Source: Halomonas ventosae (GTDB taxonomy: Bacteria; Pseudomonadota; Gammaproteobacteria; Pseudomonadales; Halomonadaceae). Taken from it: a stretch of DNA of 64,000 nt. The position numbers and the translations under genes were made by a program. The notes under the pieces are model-generated. The model saw only the letters and a list, made by a program, of their open reading frames with translations, was not told the origin of the DNA and did no database searches. The first letter of the stretch is position 1. Each line of letters opens with the position of its first letter. Below, in pieces: positions 10,170 to 18,968 of this stretch. The stretch lies in NCBI RefSeq assembly GCF_004363555.1, contig NZ_SNZJ01000018.1:1-64000 (forward strand), in the 5' to 3' direction.

Positions 10170-11540
10170 ATGACCGCCAATCTCCATGATCAGGACACCA
10201 TCACTGCCCTGGCCACGCCACCGGGCCGCGGCGGCGTGGGCATCATCCGCGTCTCCGGCCCCGCCTGCAGGACGATCGCCGAGGCCATGGTGGGCCACTG
10301 CCCGGCCCCGCGATACGCCCACTACGGCCCCTTCCGCGGCGCATCCGCGGTGATCGACGAGGGCATCGCGCTGTTCTTCCCGGGACCCCACTCCTTCACC
10401 GGCGAGGATGTCCTGGAACTCCAGGGGCATGGCGGTCCGGTGATCATGGACCTGCTGCTCGAGCGCTGCGTGCAGTTGGGGGCACGGCTCGCTCGCCCCG
10501 GGGAGTTCTCGGAGCGCGCCTTCCTCAACGACAAGCTGGACCTGGCCCAGGCCGAGGCCATCGTCGACCTGATCGAGGCCAGCTCCCGGGGTGCAGCCGA
10601 GAACGCCCTGCGCTCCCTGCAGGGCGAGTTCTCGCGTCGCGTGGCATCACTGGTCCAGCGGCTGATCGAGCTGCGCATGTACGTCGAGGCCGCCATCGAC
10701 TTCCCCGAGGAGGAGATCGACTTCCTCGCCGACGGACATGTCGCCAGCCGGCTGGCCGCGCTCCAGTCGGAGCTGGCCGAGGTGCGGGCCGCGGCCGGTC
10801 AGGGAGCCCTGATGCGGGAAGGCATGAGCGTGGTGATCGCCGGGCGTCCCAATGCCGGAAAGTCGAGCCTGCTCAATGCGCTGACCGAACAGGACACCGC
10901 CATCGTCACCGACATCGAGGGCACGACCCGGGACGTGCTGCGTGAGCATATCCATCTGGATGGCATGCCCTTGCACGTCATCGACACCGCCGGGCTTCGC
11001 GATACCCCCGACGCGGTGGAGAAGATCGGGGTGGCCCGGGCCTGGGGGGAGATCGAGAAGGCCGATCGGGTACTGCTGCTGGTGGATGCGGCCACCACCG
11101 ATGCCATCGACCCCATGGCCATCTGGCCCGAATTCGTCGCACGGCTTCAGGACCCCTCGCGGCTGACGCTGGTGCGCAACAAGATCGACGCCAGCCACGA
11201 ATCCCCCGGCATCGATACCGACGCCACCACGCCGGTGATCCGGCTGTCGGCCCGGAGTGGCGCGGGGGTAGATGGCCTCAGGGAGCACCTCAAAGCGGTG
11301 ATGGGCTATGCCGCCACCACCGAAGGGCGTTTCTCGGCCCGGCGACGCCACCTGGAGGCTCTCGACCGCGCCAGCCAGGCCCTGGCCAATGGCGAGGCGC
11401 AGCTCGCCGGCTACGGGGCCGGTGAACTGCTTGCCGAGGACCTGCGCGATGCCCAGCAGGCGCTGGGGGAGATCACCGGGGAATTCAGCGCCGATGACCT
11501 GCTGGGCGAGATCTTCGGCAGTTTCTGTATCGGCAAGTAG
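10170..11540 (+). CDS. mnmE: tRNA uridine-5-carboxymethylaminomethyl(34) synthesis GTPase MnmE
   Basis: GTPase that acts with MnmG to modify wobble uridine 34 in certain tRNAs. The 456-residue protein has an N-terminal tetrahydrofolate-binding domain (1-118) and a helical domain with an inserted G domain. The P-loop is GRPNAGKS (225-232), with further motifs DTAGLRDT and NKID. It ends with the invariant catalytic Cys motif CIGK (453-456). The start is set at [11 protein letters not shown] after a GAGG-type ribosome site. Its last 40 bp are repeated at 11586-11625. In many gammaproteobacteria mnmG follows directly; here about 15 kb intervene. Confidence 0.98.
   Translation: MTANLHDQDTITALATPPGRGGVGIIRVSGPACRTIAEAMVGHCPAPRYAHYGPFRGASAVIDEGIALFFPGPHSFTGEDVLELQGHGGPVIMDLLLERCVQLGARLARPGEFSERAFLNDKLDLAQAEAIVDLIEASSRGAAENALRSLQGEFSRRVASLVQRLIELRMYVEAAIDFPEEEIDFLADGHVASRLAALQSELAEVRAAAGQGALMREGMSVVIAGRPNAGKSSLLNALTEQDTAIVTDIEGTTRDVLREHIHLDGMPLHVIDTAGLRDTPDAVEKIGVARAWGEIEKADRVLLLVDAATTDAIDPMAIWPEFVARLQDPSRLTLVRNKIDASHESPGIDTDATTPVIRLSARSGAGVDGLREHLKAVMGYAATTEGRFSARRRHLEALDRASQALANGEAQLAGYGAGELLAEDLRDAQQALGEITGEFSADDLLGEIFGSFCIGK
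11501..11540 (+). repeat. Direct repeat copy 1: mnmE 3' end (att-like)
   Basis: The last 40 bp of mnmE, including the stop codon, recur at 11586-11625 with one mismatch (T at 11522, C at 11607). The final 18 bp, TTCTGTATCGGCAAGTAG (11523-11540), correspond to the known SGI1 attachment core at the trmE 3' end and differ at three positions. Confidence 0.9.
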
Positions 11541-11585
11541 GCGGTCCCGCAGGACCGCGCTGTCAGCGCGGTCGATACCACCTCC
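11541..11585. other. 45-bp spacer with overlapping hairpins between the mnmE 3' repeats
   Basis: The spacer can form two mutually exclusive stems: GCGGTCC/GGACCGC (11541-11547 with 11552-11558) and ACCGCGCT/AGCGCGGT (11554-11561 with 11565-11572). Either could act as the mnmE terminator. No open frame of note lies here. Confidence 0.6.
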
Positions 11586-11625
11586 GCTGGGCGAGATCTT
11601 CGGCAGCTTCTGTATCGGCAAGTAG
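11586..11625 (+). repeat. Direct repeat copy 2: displaced mnmE 3' end (att-like)
   Basis: This second copy of the mnmE C-terminal 40 bp (39 of 40 identical) is separated from the gene by 45 bp. It would encode the same [12 protein letters not shown] peptide but has no start and no upstream domain. It is best read as the scar of an integration event at the mnmE 3' end. Confidence 0.85.
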
Positions 11626-11648
11626 CCCCTTCCCGCAGGGCCCATCCC

Positions 11649-12497
11649 CTACTCCCCTACCCACCAGTCGCCGGTATGGCGGCTGGTTTCCCCCAGCAGC
11701 GGCGTGACCTGCCGCATGGCGGCTTCCAGCCGCGTATCCAGCCCCCAGGGGGGGTTGATCACCAGCATGCCGCTGCCGACCATGCCGCGCTCGCCCTCCT
11801 TCGCCTCGCGCAGCCTCAGCTCGCTGCGCCAGATCTTGCGCAGGCCGCCCTCGCGCAGCCCCTCCAGCAGCTCCCGATGGCGGCCGGCCGGCAGCAGGGG
11901 GTACCACACCAGCACGACGGCATGTCGCGCCAGGCGCATGGCCTCGAGCAGCGCATCAACCACCTCGCCATACTCCGCCTTGCGCTCGTAGCTGGGGTCG
12001 ACCAGCACGCAAAGCCGTGGGGTGGCCACCGGCAATCGCTTCATCAGACCCTCGAGGCCGTCGCCATGGATGCGCTGCACATTGTCGGGCAGTGTCTGGC
12101 GAGCCAGGTGGCCATGCTCGCCGGGGTGCAGTTCGAAGAGCATCAGCCGGTCACTGGCACGCAAGCGATCCGAGAGCCACCAGGGCGAGCCGGGATAGTG
12201 GTCGAGCCGGCCGTCTCGCGCCTGGACCCGGCCAACAGCAGCGAGCCAGTCGCCGAGCAGCGGGTCATCACCCAGTCGCGCCCTCGCCTGCCATAGCCGG
12301 GCAATGCCTTCACGGTACTCCCCCAGCCTCGCGGTCTCCTCGGCTGCCAGCGGATAGAGACCGCGACCGGCATGGGTATCCATGTACGTAACAGGTGATT
12401 TCTTACGTAATAGATGGTCGACCACCGCGAAGAGCGTCAGATGCTTGTGAACATCGGCGAAATTGCCCGCATGATAGGCATGCTGGTAGGAAAGCAT
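11649..12497 (-). CDS. rlmJ: 23S rRNA (adenine(2030)-N6)-methyltransferase
   Basis: SAM-dependent methyltransferase that modifies A2030 of 23S rRNA. The 282-residue protein starts MLSYQHAYHAGNFADVHKH, typical of RlmJ (YhiR/ComJ), and has a SAM-binding segment YMDTHAGRGLY (about 37-48). The catalytic motif IV reads LVDPSYE where DPPYE is usual in N6-adenine enzymes, so one Pro is replaced by Ser. The ATG at 12497 is preferred because an in-frame start at 12539 would add 14 non-conserved residues. It faces mnmE convergently, with the repeat scar between them. Confidence 0.93.
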   Translation of the reverse strand: MLSYQHAYHAGNFADVHKHLTLFAVVDHLLRKKSPVTYMDTHAGRGLYPLAAEETARLGEYREGIARLWQARARLGDDPLLGDWLAAVGRVQARDGRLDHYPGSPWWLSDRLRASDRLMLFELHPGEHGHLARQTLPDNVQRIHGDGLEGLMKRLPVATPRLCVLVDPSYERKAEYGEVVDALLEAMRLARHAVVLVWYPLLPAGRHRELLEGLREGGLRKIWRSELRLREAKEGERGMVGSGMLVINPPWGLDTRLEAAMRQVTPLLGETSRHTGDWWVGE

Positions 12498-12528
12498 GGA
12501 AGGAGATCCGTGAGTCGGCAAGACGAAA

Positions 12529-12559
12529 GGGCCCGCCACTGCATGGCAGCGACGGGCCC
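12529..12559 (-). terminator. Terminator of the OmpA-type lipoprotein gene
   Basis: On the minus strand GGGCCCG and CGGGCCC bracket a 17-nt interior that contains a smaller GCCA/TGGC pairing; a CTTTCG tail follows. It begins 27 bp after the stop of the gene at 12586-13269. Confidence 0.6.
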
Positions 12560-12585
12560 GGATGGTACGGCTTCAGGAAGCCGAG

Positions 12586-13269
12586 TTACTGCTGCTGGAA
12601 GCGGGACTCGATGGGTGTGAGGGTGATCTCCACCCGACGATTCTGGGCCCGGCCCTGCTCGGTGTCGTTGCTGGCCACCGGCTGGTTCTCGCCGTAGCCG
12701 CGCATGGCCAGGCGGTTGCGTGATACGCCGGACTGGGCGAGGTAGGTGCCCACCGAATCGGCACGACGTTCGGAGAGCCGCTGGTTGTAGCTGGCGTCGC
12801 CGGTGCTGTCGGTATGGCCGGCGATGTTGACCTGCGTATCGGGGTACTGCTGCAGCACCGCGGCCACGTCATTGAGGGCATTGCGCGCATTGGGGGTCAG
12901 GTCGCTGGAGTCGAAGGCGAAGGTCACCTCGCTCGGCATGTTGAGCACGATATCGTCGCCGCGACGATCGACACCGATACCGGTGCCCTGCGTGCTCTGA
13001 CGCAGCTGCTCCTCCTGACGATCCATGTAGGCGCCGATGCCACCGCCGGCAGCGGCCCCCACGGCAGCGCCGATCAGGGCGCGATCGCGGCGGCTGGTGC
13101 TGCCGTCACCACTGAGGGCACCGGCAGCGGCACCCACGGCGGCGCCGATGGCCGCACCTGTCCCGGTCTGGCTACGCTGGGTCTCCCCGGTATAGGGGTC
13201 GGTGGTGGTACAGCCTACCAGCAGCGCGGCGGCGGCCAGCGGTGCTATCAGTCGGATGGATCTGCTCAT
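12586..13269 (-). CDS. OmpA-family outer-membrane lipoprotein with glycine-zipper domain
   Basis: The 227-residue protein starts with a lipoprotein signal ending in LLVGC (lipidated Cys at 20). A Gly/Ala-rich glycine-zipper segment follows (about 37-85, with repeats such as GAAIGAAVGAAAGAL). The C-terminal OmpA peptidoglycan-binding domain (about 115-220) shows the INIAGHTDSTG-like core (here VNIAGHTDSTGDASYN) and the LSERRADSVGTYL helix. This layout matches the YiaD group. It probably links the outer membrane to peptidoglycan. It has its own terminator and lies 30 bp downstream of hemW. Confidence 0.9.
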   Translation of the reverse strand: MSRSIRLIAPLAAAALLVGCTTTDPYTGETQRSQTGTGAAIGAAVGAAAGALSGDGSTSRRDRALIGAAVGAAAGGGIGAYMDRQEEQLRQSTQGTGIGVDRRGDDIVLNMPSEVTFAFDSSDLTPNARNALNDVAAVLQQYPDTQVNIAGHTDSTGDASYNQRLSERRADSVGTYLAQSGVSRNRLAMRGYGENQPVASNDTEQGRAQNRRVEITLTPIESRFQQQ

Positions 13270-13299
13270 GGTGTCCTCTTCTCCTTGGGTTGACGAGTG

Positions 13300-14505
13300 T
13301 CATCCTTCACTGGCCCGTTCATCATCGATCAGAGCCAGCAATTCGTTCAAGAATAGTAGACCCTGGGGTGATGCCCTAAGCCAGTCGGCATCTTCCACAA
13401 GAAGTCCTTTTTCACGGGCCGCGACCAGCCGGTCACGCAGCGCCCGCGGCCCACGCCCCGTATGGGCCTGCCAGGTCGACAGGGGCACCCCCTCCACCAG
13501 GCGCAGGGCATTCATGGCGAACTCCAGCGGCAGCTCGCGCTCCTCGATGTCGGTTCGACCCGCTACGAAACCCCGCGGGTCGTCAAGGCGACGCAGGTAG
13601 GCGTCGGGCAGCCGCGATTTCCAGCGCCGCTGGATCTGCAGGCCAGCGTCGCCCGGAACGCTGAGCTTGCCGTGGGCACCAGCGCCGATCCCCAGATAGT
13701 CGCCGAAGCGCCAGTAGTTGAGATTGTGACGCGAGTTCCGCCCGGCACGGGCATAGGCGGAAATCTCGTAGCGCTCCAGGCCAGCGGCCTCCAGGCGCTC
13801 GTGTCCCAGGTCCTGGATGTCCCACAGCACCTCCTCCTCGGGGAGCGAAGGCGGGAAGGCATGGAATTCGGTATTGGGTTCCAGGGTCAGCTGGTACCAG
13901 GAGAGATGCTCCGGGGAGAGGGAGAGCGCCTGGTCGAGGTCGGCCAGCGCCAGCGCCGGCGTCTGTTGTGGAAGACCGTGCATCAGGTCGAGGTTGAGGT
14001 TGTCGAAGCCCGCCTGACGCGCCTCCTCGACGGCCGCCACGGCATCGTCACCGCCATGGATACGCCCCAGGGCCGCCAGCTGGGCGTCCTGGAAGCTCTG
14101 CACGCCCAGCGACAGGCGGTTGATGCCCGCCGCCCGGTAGTGGGCGAAACGTCCCCGCTCCAGGGTCCCGGGATTCGCTTCCAGGGTGATCTCGATATCG
14201 GCGGCCAGCGGAAGCCGGCTCGCCACGGCCTGCAGCAGTCGTTCGTAGAAGCCGCCCGACATCAGGCTCGGGGTCCCCCCCCCGATGAAGATGCTCACCA
14301 GCTCGCGTCCCGCGACCAGCGGCAGGTCGGCCTCGAGATCCGCGATCAGCGCCTCGAGGTAGCGCGCCTCGGGGAGCTCGGCGCTCTGCCCCACTCCGTG
14401 GGAATTGAAGTCACAGTAGGGACACTTGCGTACGCACCAGGGGACGTGGACATAGAGCGACAGCGGTGGCACATCGAGCGCTGACAGGGCAGAGGCGCTC
14501 ATCAT
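13300..14505 (-). CDS. hemW: Radical SAM heme chaperone HemW
   Basis: Radical-SAM protein related to coproporphyrinogen dehydrogenase; established work on E. coli and Lactococcus HemW indicates it handles haem rather than oxidising coproporphyrinogen. The 401-residue protein has the [4Fe-4S] motif CVRKCPYC (C24, C28, C31) followed by DFNSHG, then FIGGGTPSLM and the SLGVQSFQD segment. HemN-type enzymes have an extra N-terminal extension, absent here. Its ATG overlaps the rdgB stop by 4 bp, so the two genes are translationally coupled in an rdgB-hemW operon. Confidence 0.95.
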   Translation of the reverse strand: MMSASALSALDVPPLSLYVHVPWCVRKCPYCDFNSHGVGQSAELPEARYLEALIADLEADLPLVAGRELVSIFIGGGTPSLMSGGFYERLLQAVASRLPLAADIEITLEANPGTLERGRFAHYRAAGINRLSLGVQSFQDAQLAALGRIHGGDDAVAAVEEARQAGFDNLNLDLMHGLPQQTPALALADLDQALSLSPEHLSWYQLTLEPNTEFHAFPPSLPEEEVLWDIQDLGHERLEAAGLERYEISAYARAGRNSRHNLNYWRFGDYLGIGAGAHGKLSVPGDAGLQIQRRWKSRLPDAYLRRLDDPRGFVAGRTDIEERELPLEFAMNALRLVEGVPLSTWQAHTGRGPRALRDRLVAAREKGLLVEDADWLRASPQGLLFLNELLALIDDERASEG

Positions 14506-15110
14506 TGTCCTTGCCCAACGCCCATCGCCACTACCAGCGCCTGCAGCGCCCGCCCCCGGTGGCTGAGCCGATTCTTCTGCTCGGCGGTGAGTTCGGCGGC
14601 AGTCGCGCCCTGATCGGGGAGCCAGAACAGCGGATCATAGCCGAAGCCCCCCTCGCCGCGGGGAGCCGGCAGGATCTCGCCTTCCCAGCTACGCTGCACG
14701 ATAAGCGGCACCGGGTCCTCGGCATGGCGCAGCAGCACCAGCACGCACCAGTAGCGGGCCCGACGACGCCCTTCCGGTACCTCGGCCAGGGATGCCAGCA
14801 GCCGGGCGTTGTTGCGCGCATCGCTCTTCGGCTCGCCGGCATAGCGCGCGGAGTAGATACCGGGCGCCCCGTTCAGGGCATCGACCTCGAGGCCGGAATC
14901 GTCGGCCAGGGCCGGCAGCCCACTAAGACGACTGGCTTCCCGGGCCTTGAGCAGGGCGTTCTCGACGAAGGTCAGGCCGGTCTCCTCGACATCGGCCACG
15001 CCGTAGTCGGCCTGGGGCCGCACGTCGAAGCCCAGCGGGGCGAGCAGCTGATGGAACTCGCGCAGCTTGCCGGTATTGCCACTGGCCAGGACCAGCAGGG
15101 CTGGGGTCAT
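14502..15110 (-). CDS. rdgB: XTP/dITP diphosphatase (house-cleaning NTPase)
   Basis: Hydrolyses non-canonical purine triphosphates (dITP, XTP) to monophosphates, keeping them out of DNA. The 202-residue protein has the family N-terminus LASGNTGKLREF (8-19), the LPALADDSGLEVDAL motif and the GEGGFGYDPLFW motif. The tail KNRLSHRGRALQAL is also typical. The gene starts a minus-strand pair with hemW (4-bp overlap) and follows a long AT-rich intergenic region. Confidence 0.97.
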   Translation of the reverse strand: MTPALLVLASGNTGKLREFHQLLAPLGFDVRPQADYGVADVEETGLTFVENALLKAREASRLSGLPALADDSGLEVDALNGAPGIYSARYAGEPKSDARNNARLLASLAEVPEGRRRARYWCVLVLLRHAEDPVPLIVQRSWEGEILPAPRGEGGFGYDPLFWLPDQGATAAELTAEQKNRLSHRGRALQALVVAMGVGQGQ

Positions 15111-15515
15111 GGTCGATTCTCCAGACGATCAGGGATGGTCCATTGTACGAGTCGAAGTCATCAGGGGAAACGAACGCGCAAGGAGCTGAGAGGTTGGTAT
15201 TCGGACGCATGGATTTCCTCATGCTTAATCATGAGAAATCGAATCGTGAAGTCGCCGGTGCCGGACTGATTTTCCTTGACAGGTGGTCTCGGCCGAAGCA
15301 TTGGCCGAACACCCTTCCGACGACAAGTCCTTGATCTAGCGACTCACCGCCCGAAGAAAAAACAATAAGTAACAAAAATATCCCCAATTATAACCAAAAG
15401 TTAGTAACGAAAGATTACATTCTGACCAAGACTGAGAGCCAGTGTGGCGCTTGTGCCACAAATGACTGATTGCCTCATCATGAAGGTTAACCGCGTCTTG
15501 CGAAGGGGTCGCACC
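15111..15515. other. 405-bp AT-rich regulatory region between rdgB and the CsgD-like gene
   Basis: This divergent intergenic region is markedly AT-rich at about 15350-15430, unlike the flanking genes. It contains repeated AGTAAC words near 15366 and 15404 and an inverted GTAA...TTAC pair around 15405-15418. These could be regulator sites for the CsgD-like gene. A TTGACA at 15276-15281 lacks a convincing -10 at normal spacing. No gene or RNA was recognised. Confidence 0.5.
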
Positions 15516-16217
15516 ATGGAACAGGGGAAGAGCCTGGTGTTGCTGGTCACCGCCAACAACCCTCAGTCACAACTCTTCATCAACTATCTCCACGACCAGC
15601 TCGACTGCCCGGTCTCGGTGGTCGCGCCGGGGACGGAGTGGAAGGGCAAGGATGCCTCGCCGACCGTGGTGCTGCTCGATGCGGATCATATCGACGAGGC
15701 GACCATGCAGCAGTGGCATGTCAAGGCGGCAGAGGCCGGTGACATGTCGCTGGCCGCCTTCAACCTGCGGGACGAGGAACATGCCGTCGAGGTCCTCTCG
15801 GCCATGAACCTGCAGGGGGTCTTCTACCGCAGCGATTCACTGGAGATGATCTGCAAGGGGCTCTCGATCCTGCTGGAAGGCAACCTGTGGATGTCGCGCT
15901 CGTTGATGACGCGCATGATCCAGTTCTTTCGCCGCCAGCAGCTCAACTCCTACCGGCCGGTCTGCGGTCTCACGCACCGCGAGCTTGAGATCATCGCCAT
16001 GCTAGGCACGGGGGCCTCGAACATCGAGATCGCCGACCAGCTGTTCGTCAGCGAACACACCGTCAAGTCCCACCTCTACAACATCTTCCGCAAGATCAAG
16101 GTGCACAACCGCCTCCAGGCGGTGAACTGGGCCCGCCAGAACCTCGGCGCCCCGCCACCGCTGGTGGGACGCCGCCAGCGCGACGCATCCCACCAGGGCT
16201 CGCCTCATCCAAACTGA
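15516..16217 (+). CDS. LuxR/CsgD-family transcriptional regulator
   Basis: The 233-residue protein has an N-terminal receiver-like domain lacking a clear phospho-acceptor and a C-terminal LuxR helix-turn-helix at about 151-212 (LTHRELEIIAMLGTGASNIE, then SEHTVKSHLYNIFRKI). The pattern around GVFYRSDSLE and the HTH closely resembles E. coli CsgD, the biofilm matrix regulator. No curli genes are nearby, so its targets are unknown. The ATG at 15516 is chosen because AAGGGG lies 7 bp upstream; in-frame ATGs at 15480 and 15444 are possible. It converges on the kinase-like gene 7 bp away. Confidence 0.82.
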   Translation: MEQGKSLVLLVTANNPQSQLFINYLHDQLDCPVSVVAPGTEWKGKDASPTVVLLDADHIDEATMQQWHVKAAEAGDMSLAAFNLRDEEHAVEVLSAMNLQGVFYRSDSLEMICKGLSILLEGNLWMSRSLMTRMIQFFRRQQLNSYRPVCGLTHRELEIIAMLGTGASNIEIADQLFVSEHTVKSHLYNIFRKIKVHNRLQAVNWARQNLGAPPPLVGRRQRDASHQGSPHPN

Positions 16218-16224
16218 CCACACG

Positions 16225-17472
16225 TCAAGTCAAGCGCACGTGATCCTGGATCAGGCCTGCCAGGGTCTCGGCGGCATTGTCCGCCGTGGTATCGAGGTGC
16301 AGCAGGTGCAGGCGTTCCTCGTCACTGAAGGCCTCGCTGTCTGACTGCTGACGCGCCAGTATGGCCAGGCTCTCCTCGACCGGGACACCGTGGCGCCGGG
16401 CGCGCTTGTCGATGCGCCGGCGCAGGGTGGCCTCATCGGCCTCGAAGCTGACCAGCAGCACCGGCAGGCCCCTGGCCTCGGCCTGCTGGCGCAGGAGATC
16501 ACGCTGCCTGCGCTTGAGGAAGGTGCCGTCGACGCAGGTCGGGAAACCCGCTTCGAGCAAGGTGCCGGCGCATTCGGCCAGCCGACGGTAGGTGCGCTCG
16601 GTGGCCTTGCGGGCAAAGATGTCCACATGTGGTCGTGACGAAACCGCCTGTGGATCGATATCGTGCAGCCGTCGCCGCTCCACATCCGAACAGAGGCGAA
16701 CGGCCCCCAGGCGACCGACCAGGGTCCGGGTAAAACGGCTCTTGCCGCTGCCCGAGACGCCGATGCCGATGATCAGCGGCGGGAAACGGAACTCGGCATA
16801 GGCCTCCGCCAGTTCCAGGTAACCCCGGCATTCCCGCATGGTCTCGGCCAGCAGGGCAGGGCGTTCGCCATCCTCACCGGCCGCCTGATGGCGCTGCAGG
16901 GCGCGTCGCGCACCGGACAGGGCCTCGACGACACGGAAGACCGAGAGCAGGCGAGCCAGCTCGTAGTCCCCGGACCGACGCAGGTAGCCATCGAGGGCCT
17001 GGCGAGCCAGGCCGGTCTCGCCATGGGATTCCAGCCCCACCAGCAGCGCCGCCAGGTCGCTGCCAGGATCGACGATGCTTGCCCCCCCGGGTCCCAGGAG
17101 GTCCCGACCGATGGCATTGGCCAGCAGCACCCGGCCCTGGTCGCAGAGCCGACTGTCGGGCTGCGTGGTAGCCCAGCTCGCTGCCAGCAGCCGCTCCCGT
17201 CGCGCCAGGATGACCGGCGCCAGGCGGGCGAGGTCCTGCTCGAGCCACTGCCGGAGGCGGGCCAGACGCAGGCGATCCTCCTCCCCGGCCAGCAGCGGCT
17301 CGATGGCTGCGGTCTCCCCGTCGAGTCGTTCACGGAAGGCGACCAGCCCCGCATCGTCGGGGCCAGTCGCTCCGGGCGAGCGGCGATGGAAGGCCACCAG
17401 CCGGTCGACCAGCTCCTCCAGCTGCAGCGCCTCCTCGCAGGAGGCCGCATGTTCGGCTTGTGTCTGGCGCAT
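16225..17472 (-). CDS. AAA-family P-loop kinase-like protein, apparently N-terminally truncated
   Basis: The 415-residue protein resembles the family that joins an aminoglycoside-phosphotransferase-like domain (COG2187) to a P-loop kinase domain (COG0645). The C-terminal kinase half is complete: P-loop GVSGSGKS about residue 238, a VDGTF segment and an R-rich lid (RRRIDKRARRHG). The N-terminal half begins at the LVDRLVAFHRRSP helix. Family members I know are about 500 residues, with roughly 100 more residues ahead of that point. The upstream sequence runs straight to hemL, so the missing part is not in another frame. Whether it remains functional is unknown. Confidence 0.7.
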   Translation of the reverse strand: MRQTQAEHAASCEEALQLEELVDRLVAFHRRSPGATGPDDAGLVAFRERLDGETAAIEPLLAGEEDRLRLARLRQWLEQDLARLAPVILARRERLLAASWATTQPDSRLCDQGRVLLANAIGRDLLGPGGASIVDPGSDLAALLVGLESHGETGLARQALDGYLRRSGDYELARLLSVFRVVEALSGARRALQRHQAAGEDGERPALLAETMRECRGYLELAEAYAEFRFPPLIIGIGVSGSGKSRFTRTLVGRLGAVRLCSDVERRRLHDIDPQAVSSRPHVDIFARKATERTYRRLAECAGTLLEAGFPTCVDGTFLKRRQRDLLRQQAEARGLPVLLVSFEADEATLRRRIDKRARRHGVPVEESLAILARQQSDSEAFSDEERLHLLHLDTTADNAAETLAGLIQDHVRLT

Positions 17473-17502
17473 CTGGGGTCTCCCGCTATGGAGGGTAGGG
17501 TC

Positions 17503-18792
17503 TCAGGCCGGCTGCATCGCCGCGAATGCCTTCTCGGCACCGTCCAGGGTGAGCTGGATGTCCTCGGGGGCATGGGCACTGGACATGAAGCCGGCCTCGA
17601 AGGCCGACGGCGCCAGGTAGACGCCCTGGTCGAGCATCAGGGAGAAGAAGCGACGGAAGGCATCGGCATCGCAGGCGGTGGCCTGGGCGAAGTTGTCGAC
17701 CCGGCTCTGGCCGGTGAAGAAGACCCCGAACATGCCGCCGGCACGCTGGGTGATCATGTTGATGCCCGCGGCATCGGCCCTCTCCTGGAGGCCATGGCAG
17801 AGGGTCTCGACCCGCTGCGCCAGGGCGTCATGGAAGCCCGGCTGGCGCAGCTTGCCAAGCAGCGTGATGCCCGCCGCCATGGCCAGCGGATTGCCGGAGA
17901 GGGTGCCGGCCTGGTAGACGGGACCGAGCGGGGAGATCACCTCCATGATCTCGCGACGACCGCCGAAGGCACCCACCGGCATGCCGCCACCGACGATCTT
18001 GCCCAGGCAGGTGAGGTCCGGCTCGATGCCGTAGTGGGCCTGGGCCCCGCCCATCGCCACGCGGAAACCGGTCATCACCTCGTCGAAGATCAGCACGCTA
18101 CCGTGCTGGTCGCAGACGCGTCGCAGAGTTTCCAGAAAGCCTGGCTGCGGCGGGATGCAGTTCATGTTGCCGGCCACCGGCTCGACGATGATGCAGGCCA
18201 CCTCGCTGCCGATCTCCTCGAAGCACTGCTCCACGGCATCGGGATCGTTGTAGGAGAGGGTCACGGTGTGCTCGGCCAGGGAGGCCGGTACCCCGGGGGA
18301 GCTGGGTTCACCGTGGGTCAGGGCACCCGAGCCGGCCTTGACCAGCAGGGAGTCGGAGTGGCCGTGGTAGTTGCCCTCGAACTTGACGATCTTGTCGCGG
18401 CCGGTATAGCCCCGCGCCAGGCGGATGGCCGACATGGTGGCCTCGGTACCGGAATTGACCATGCGCACCATCTCGATGGAGGGGATCATCTCGCAGATCA
18501 GGTCGGCCATGGTGGTCTCGATGGCCGTGGGGGTGCCGAAGGAGAGGCCGCTGTCGAGCCGCTCACGCACCGCCCCCAGCACCTCGGGGTCGGCGTGGCC
18601 GGTGATCATGGGCCCCCAGGAGCCGACATAGTCGACATAGCGCTTGCCTTCCACATCATAGAGGTAGGCGCCCCGGGCACGCTCCATGAACACCGGGGGA
18701 CGGTCCATCCCCTTGAAGGCGCGAACCGGCGAGTTGACCCCGCCGGGAATGTGGCGGCAGGCCTGCTCGAAGAGCTGTGCGGATGTGGTCAT
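17503..18792 (-). CDS. hemL: Glutamate-1-semialdehyde 2,1-aminomutase
   Basis: PLP enzyme that converts glutamate-1-semialdehyde to 5-aminolevulinate, the C5-pathway entry to haem. The 429-residue protein starts [20 protein letters not shown] and has [12 protein letters not shown], the aspartate motif FDEVMTGFR and the PLP lysine in [17 protein letters not shown] (about residue 265). The ATG at 18792 has an AGAGG ribosome site upstream. A longer in-frame reading to 18972 is rejected because it adds 60 unconserved residues. hemJ lies 1.0 kb away on the same strand. Confidence 0.98.
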   Translation of the reverse strand: MTTSAQLFEQACRHIPGGVNSPVRAFKGMDRPPVFMERARGAYLYDVEGKRYVDYVGSWGPMITGHADPEVLGAVRERLDSGLSFGTPTAIETTMADLICEMIPSIEMVRMVNSGTEATMSAIRLARGYTGRDKIVKFEGNYHGHSDSLLVKAGSGALTHGEPSSPGVPASLAEHTVTLSYNDPDAVEQCFEEIGSEVACIIVEPVAGNMNCIPPQPGFLETLRRVCDQHGSVLIFDEVMTGFRVAMGGAQAHYGIEPDLTCLGKIVGGGMPVGAFGGRREIMEVISPLGPVYQAGTLSGNPLAMAAGITLLGKLRQPGFHDALAQRVETLCHGLQERADAAGINMITQRAGGMFGVFFTGQSRVDNFAQATACDADAFRRFFSLMLDQGVYLAPSAFEAGFMSSAHAPEDIQLTLDGAEKAFAAMQPA

Positions 18793-18968
18793 GTCAACCT
18801 CTTGCCCTGTTGATGCGTGCCCGACCTGGCGGGCTGTGGATAGCTCACTGGATAACCTTGTGGCAGACGGTGAAGCGTCGGTGAATATCGTCGAACCTCG
18901 CTCGTCCACGCCTCTGCCGGGTTGGCCCCATTCTCGTCTCCCCGAGGGGCGATGGCCAGTCCGCCCCG
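18793..18968. other. Intergenic region between thiD and hemL
   Basis: This 176-bp gap carries a TGTGGATAG (18835-18843) that matches the DnaA-box complement TGTGGATAA at eight of nine positions. No strong promoter or terminator was recognised. It presumably holds the hemL promoter. Confidence 0.35.

Noticed and set aside
7631..10180. 849-residue open frame antisense to yidC/rnpA/rpmH
   Set aside because: It covers three well-known genes on the other strand, is rich in His, Gly, Val and Arg as antisense frames usually are, and has no recognisable domain.
11308..11625. Frame spanning the mnmE end and the second repeat copy
   Set aside because: It is out of frame with MnmE and only joins the second repeat by chance; no start signal and no conserved domain.
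18835..18843. TGTGGATAG near hemL as a third DnaA-box cluster
   Set aside because: It is a single near-match without neighbours or an AT-rich element; chance is sufficient.
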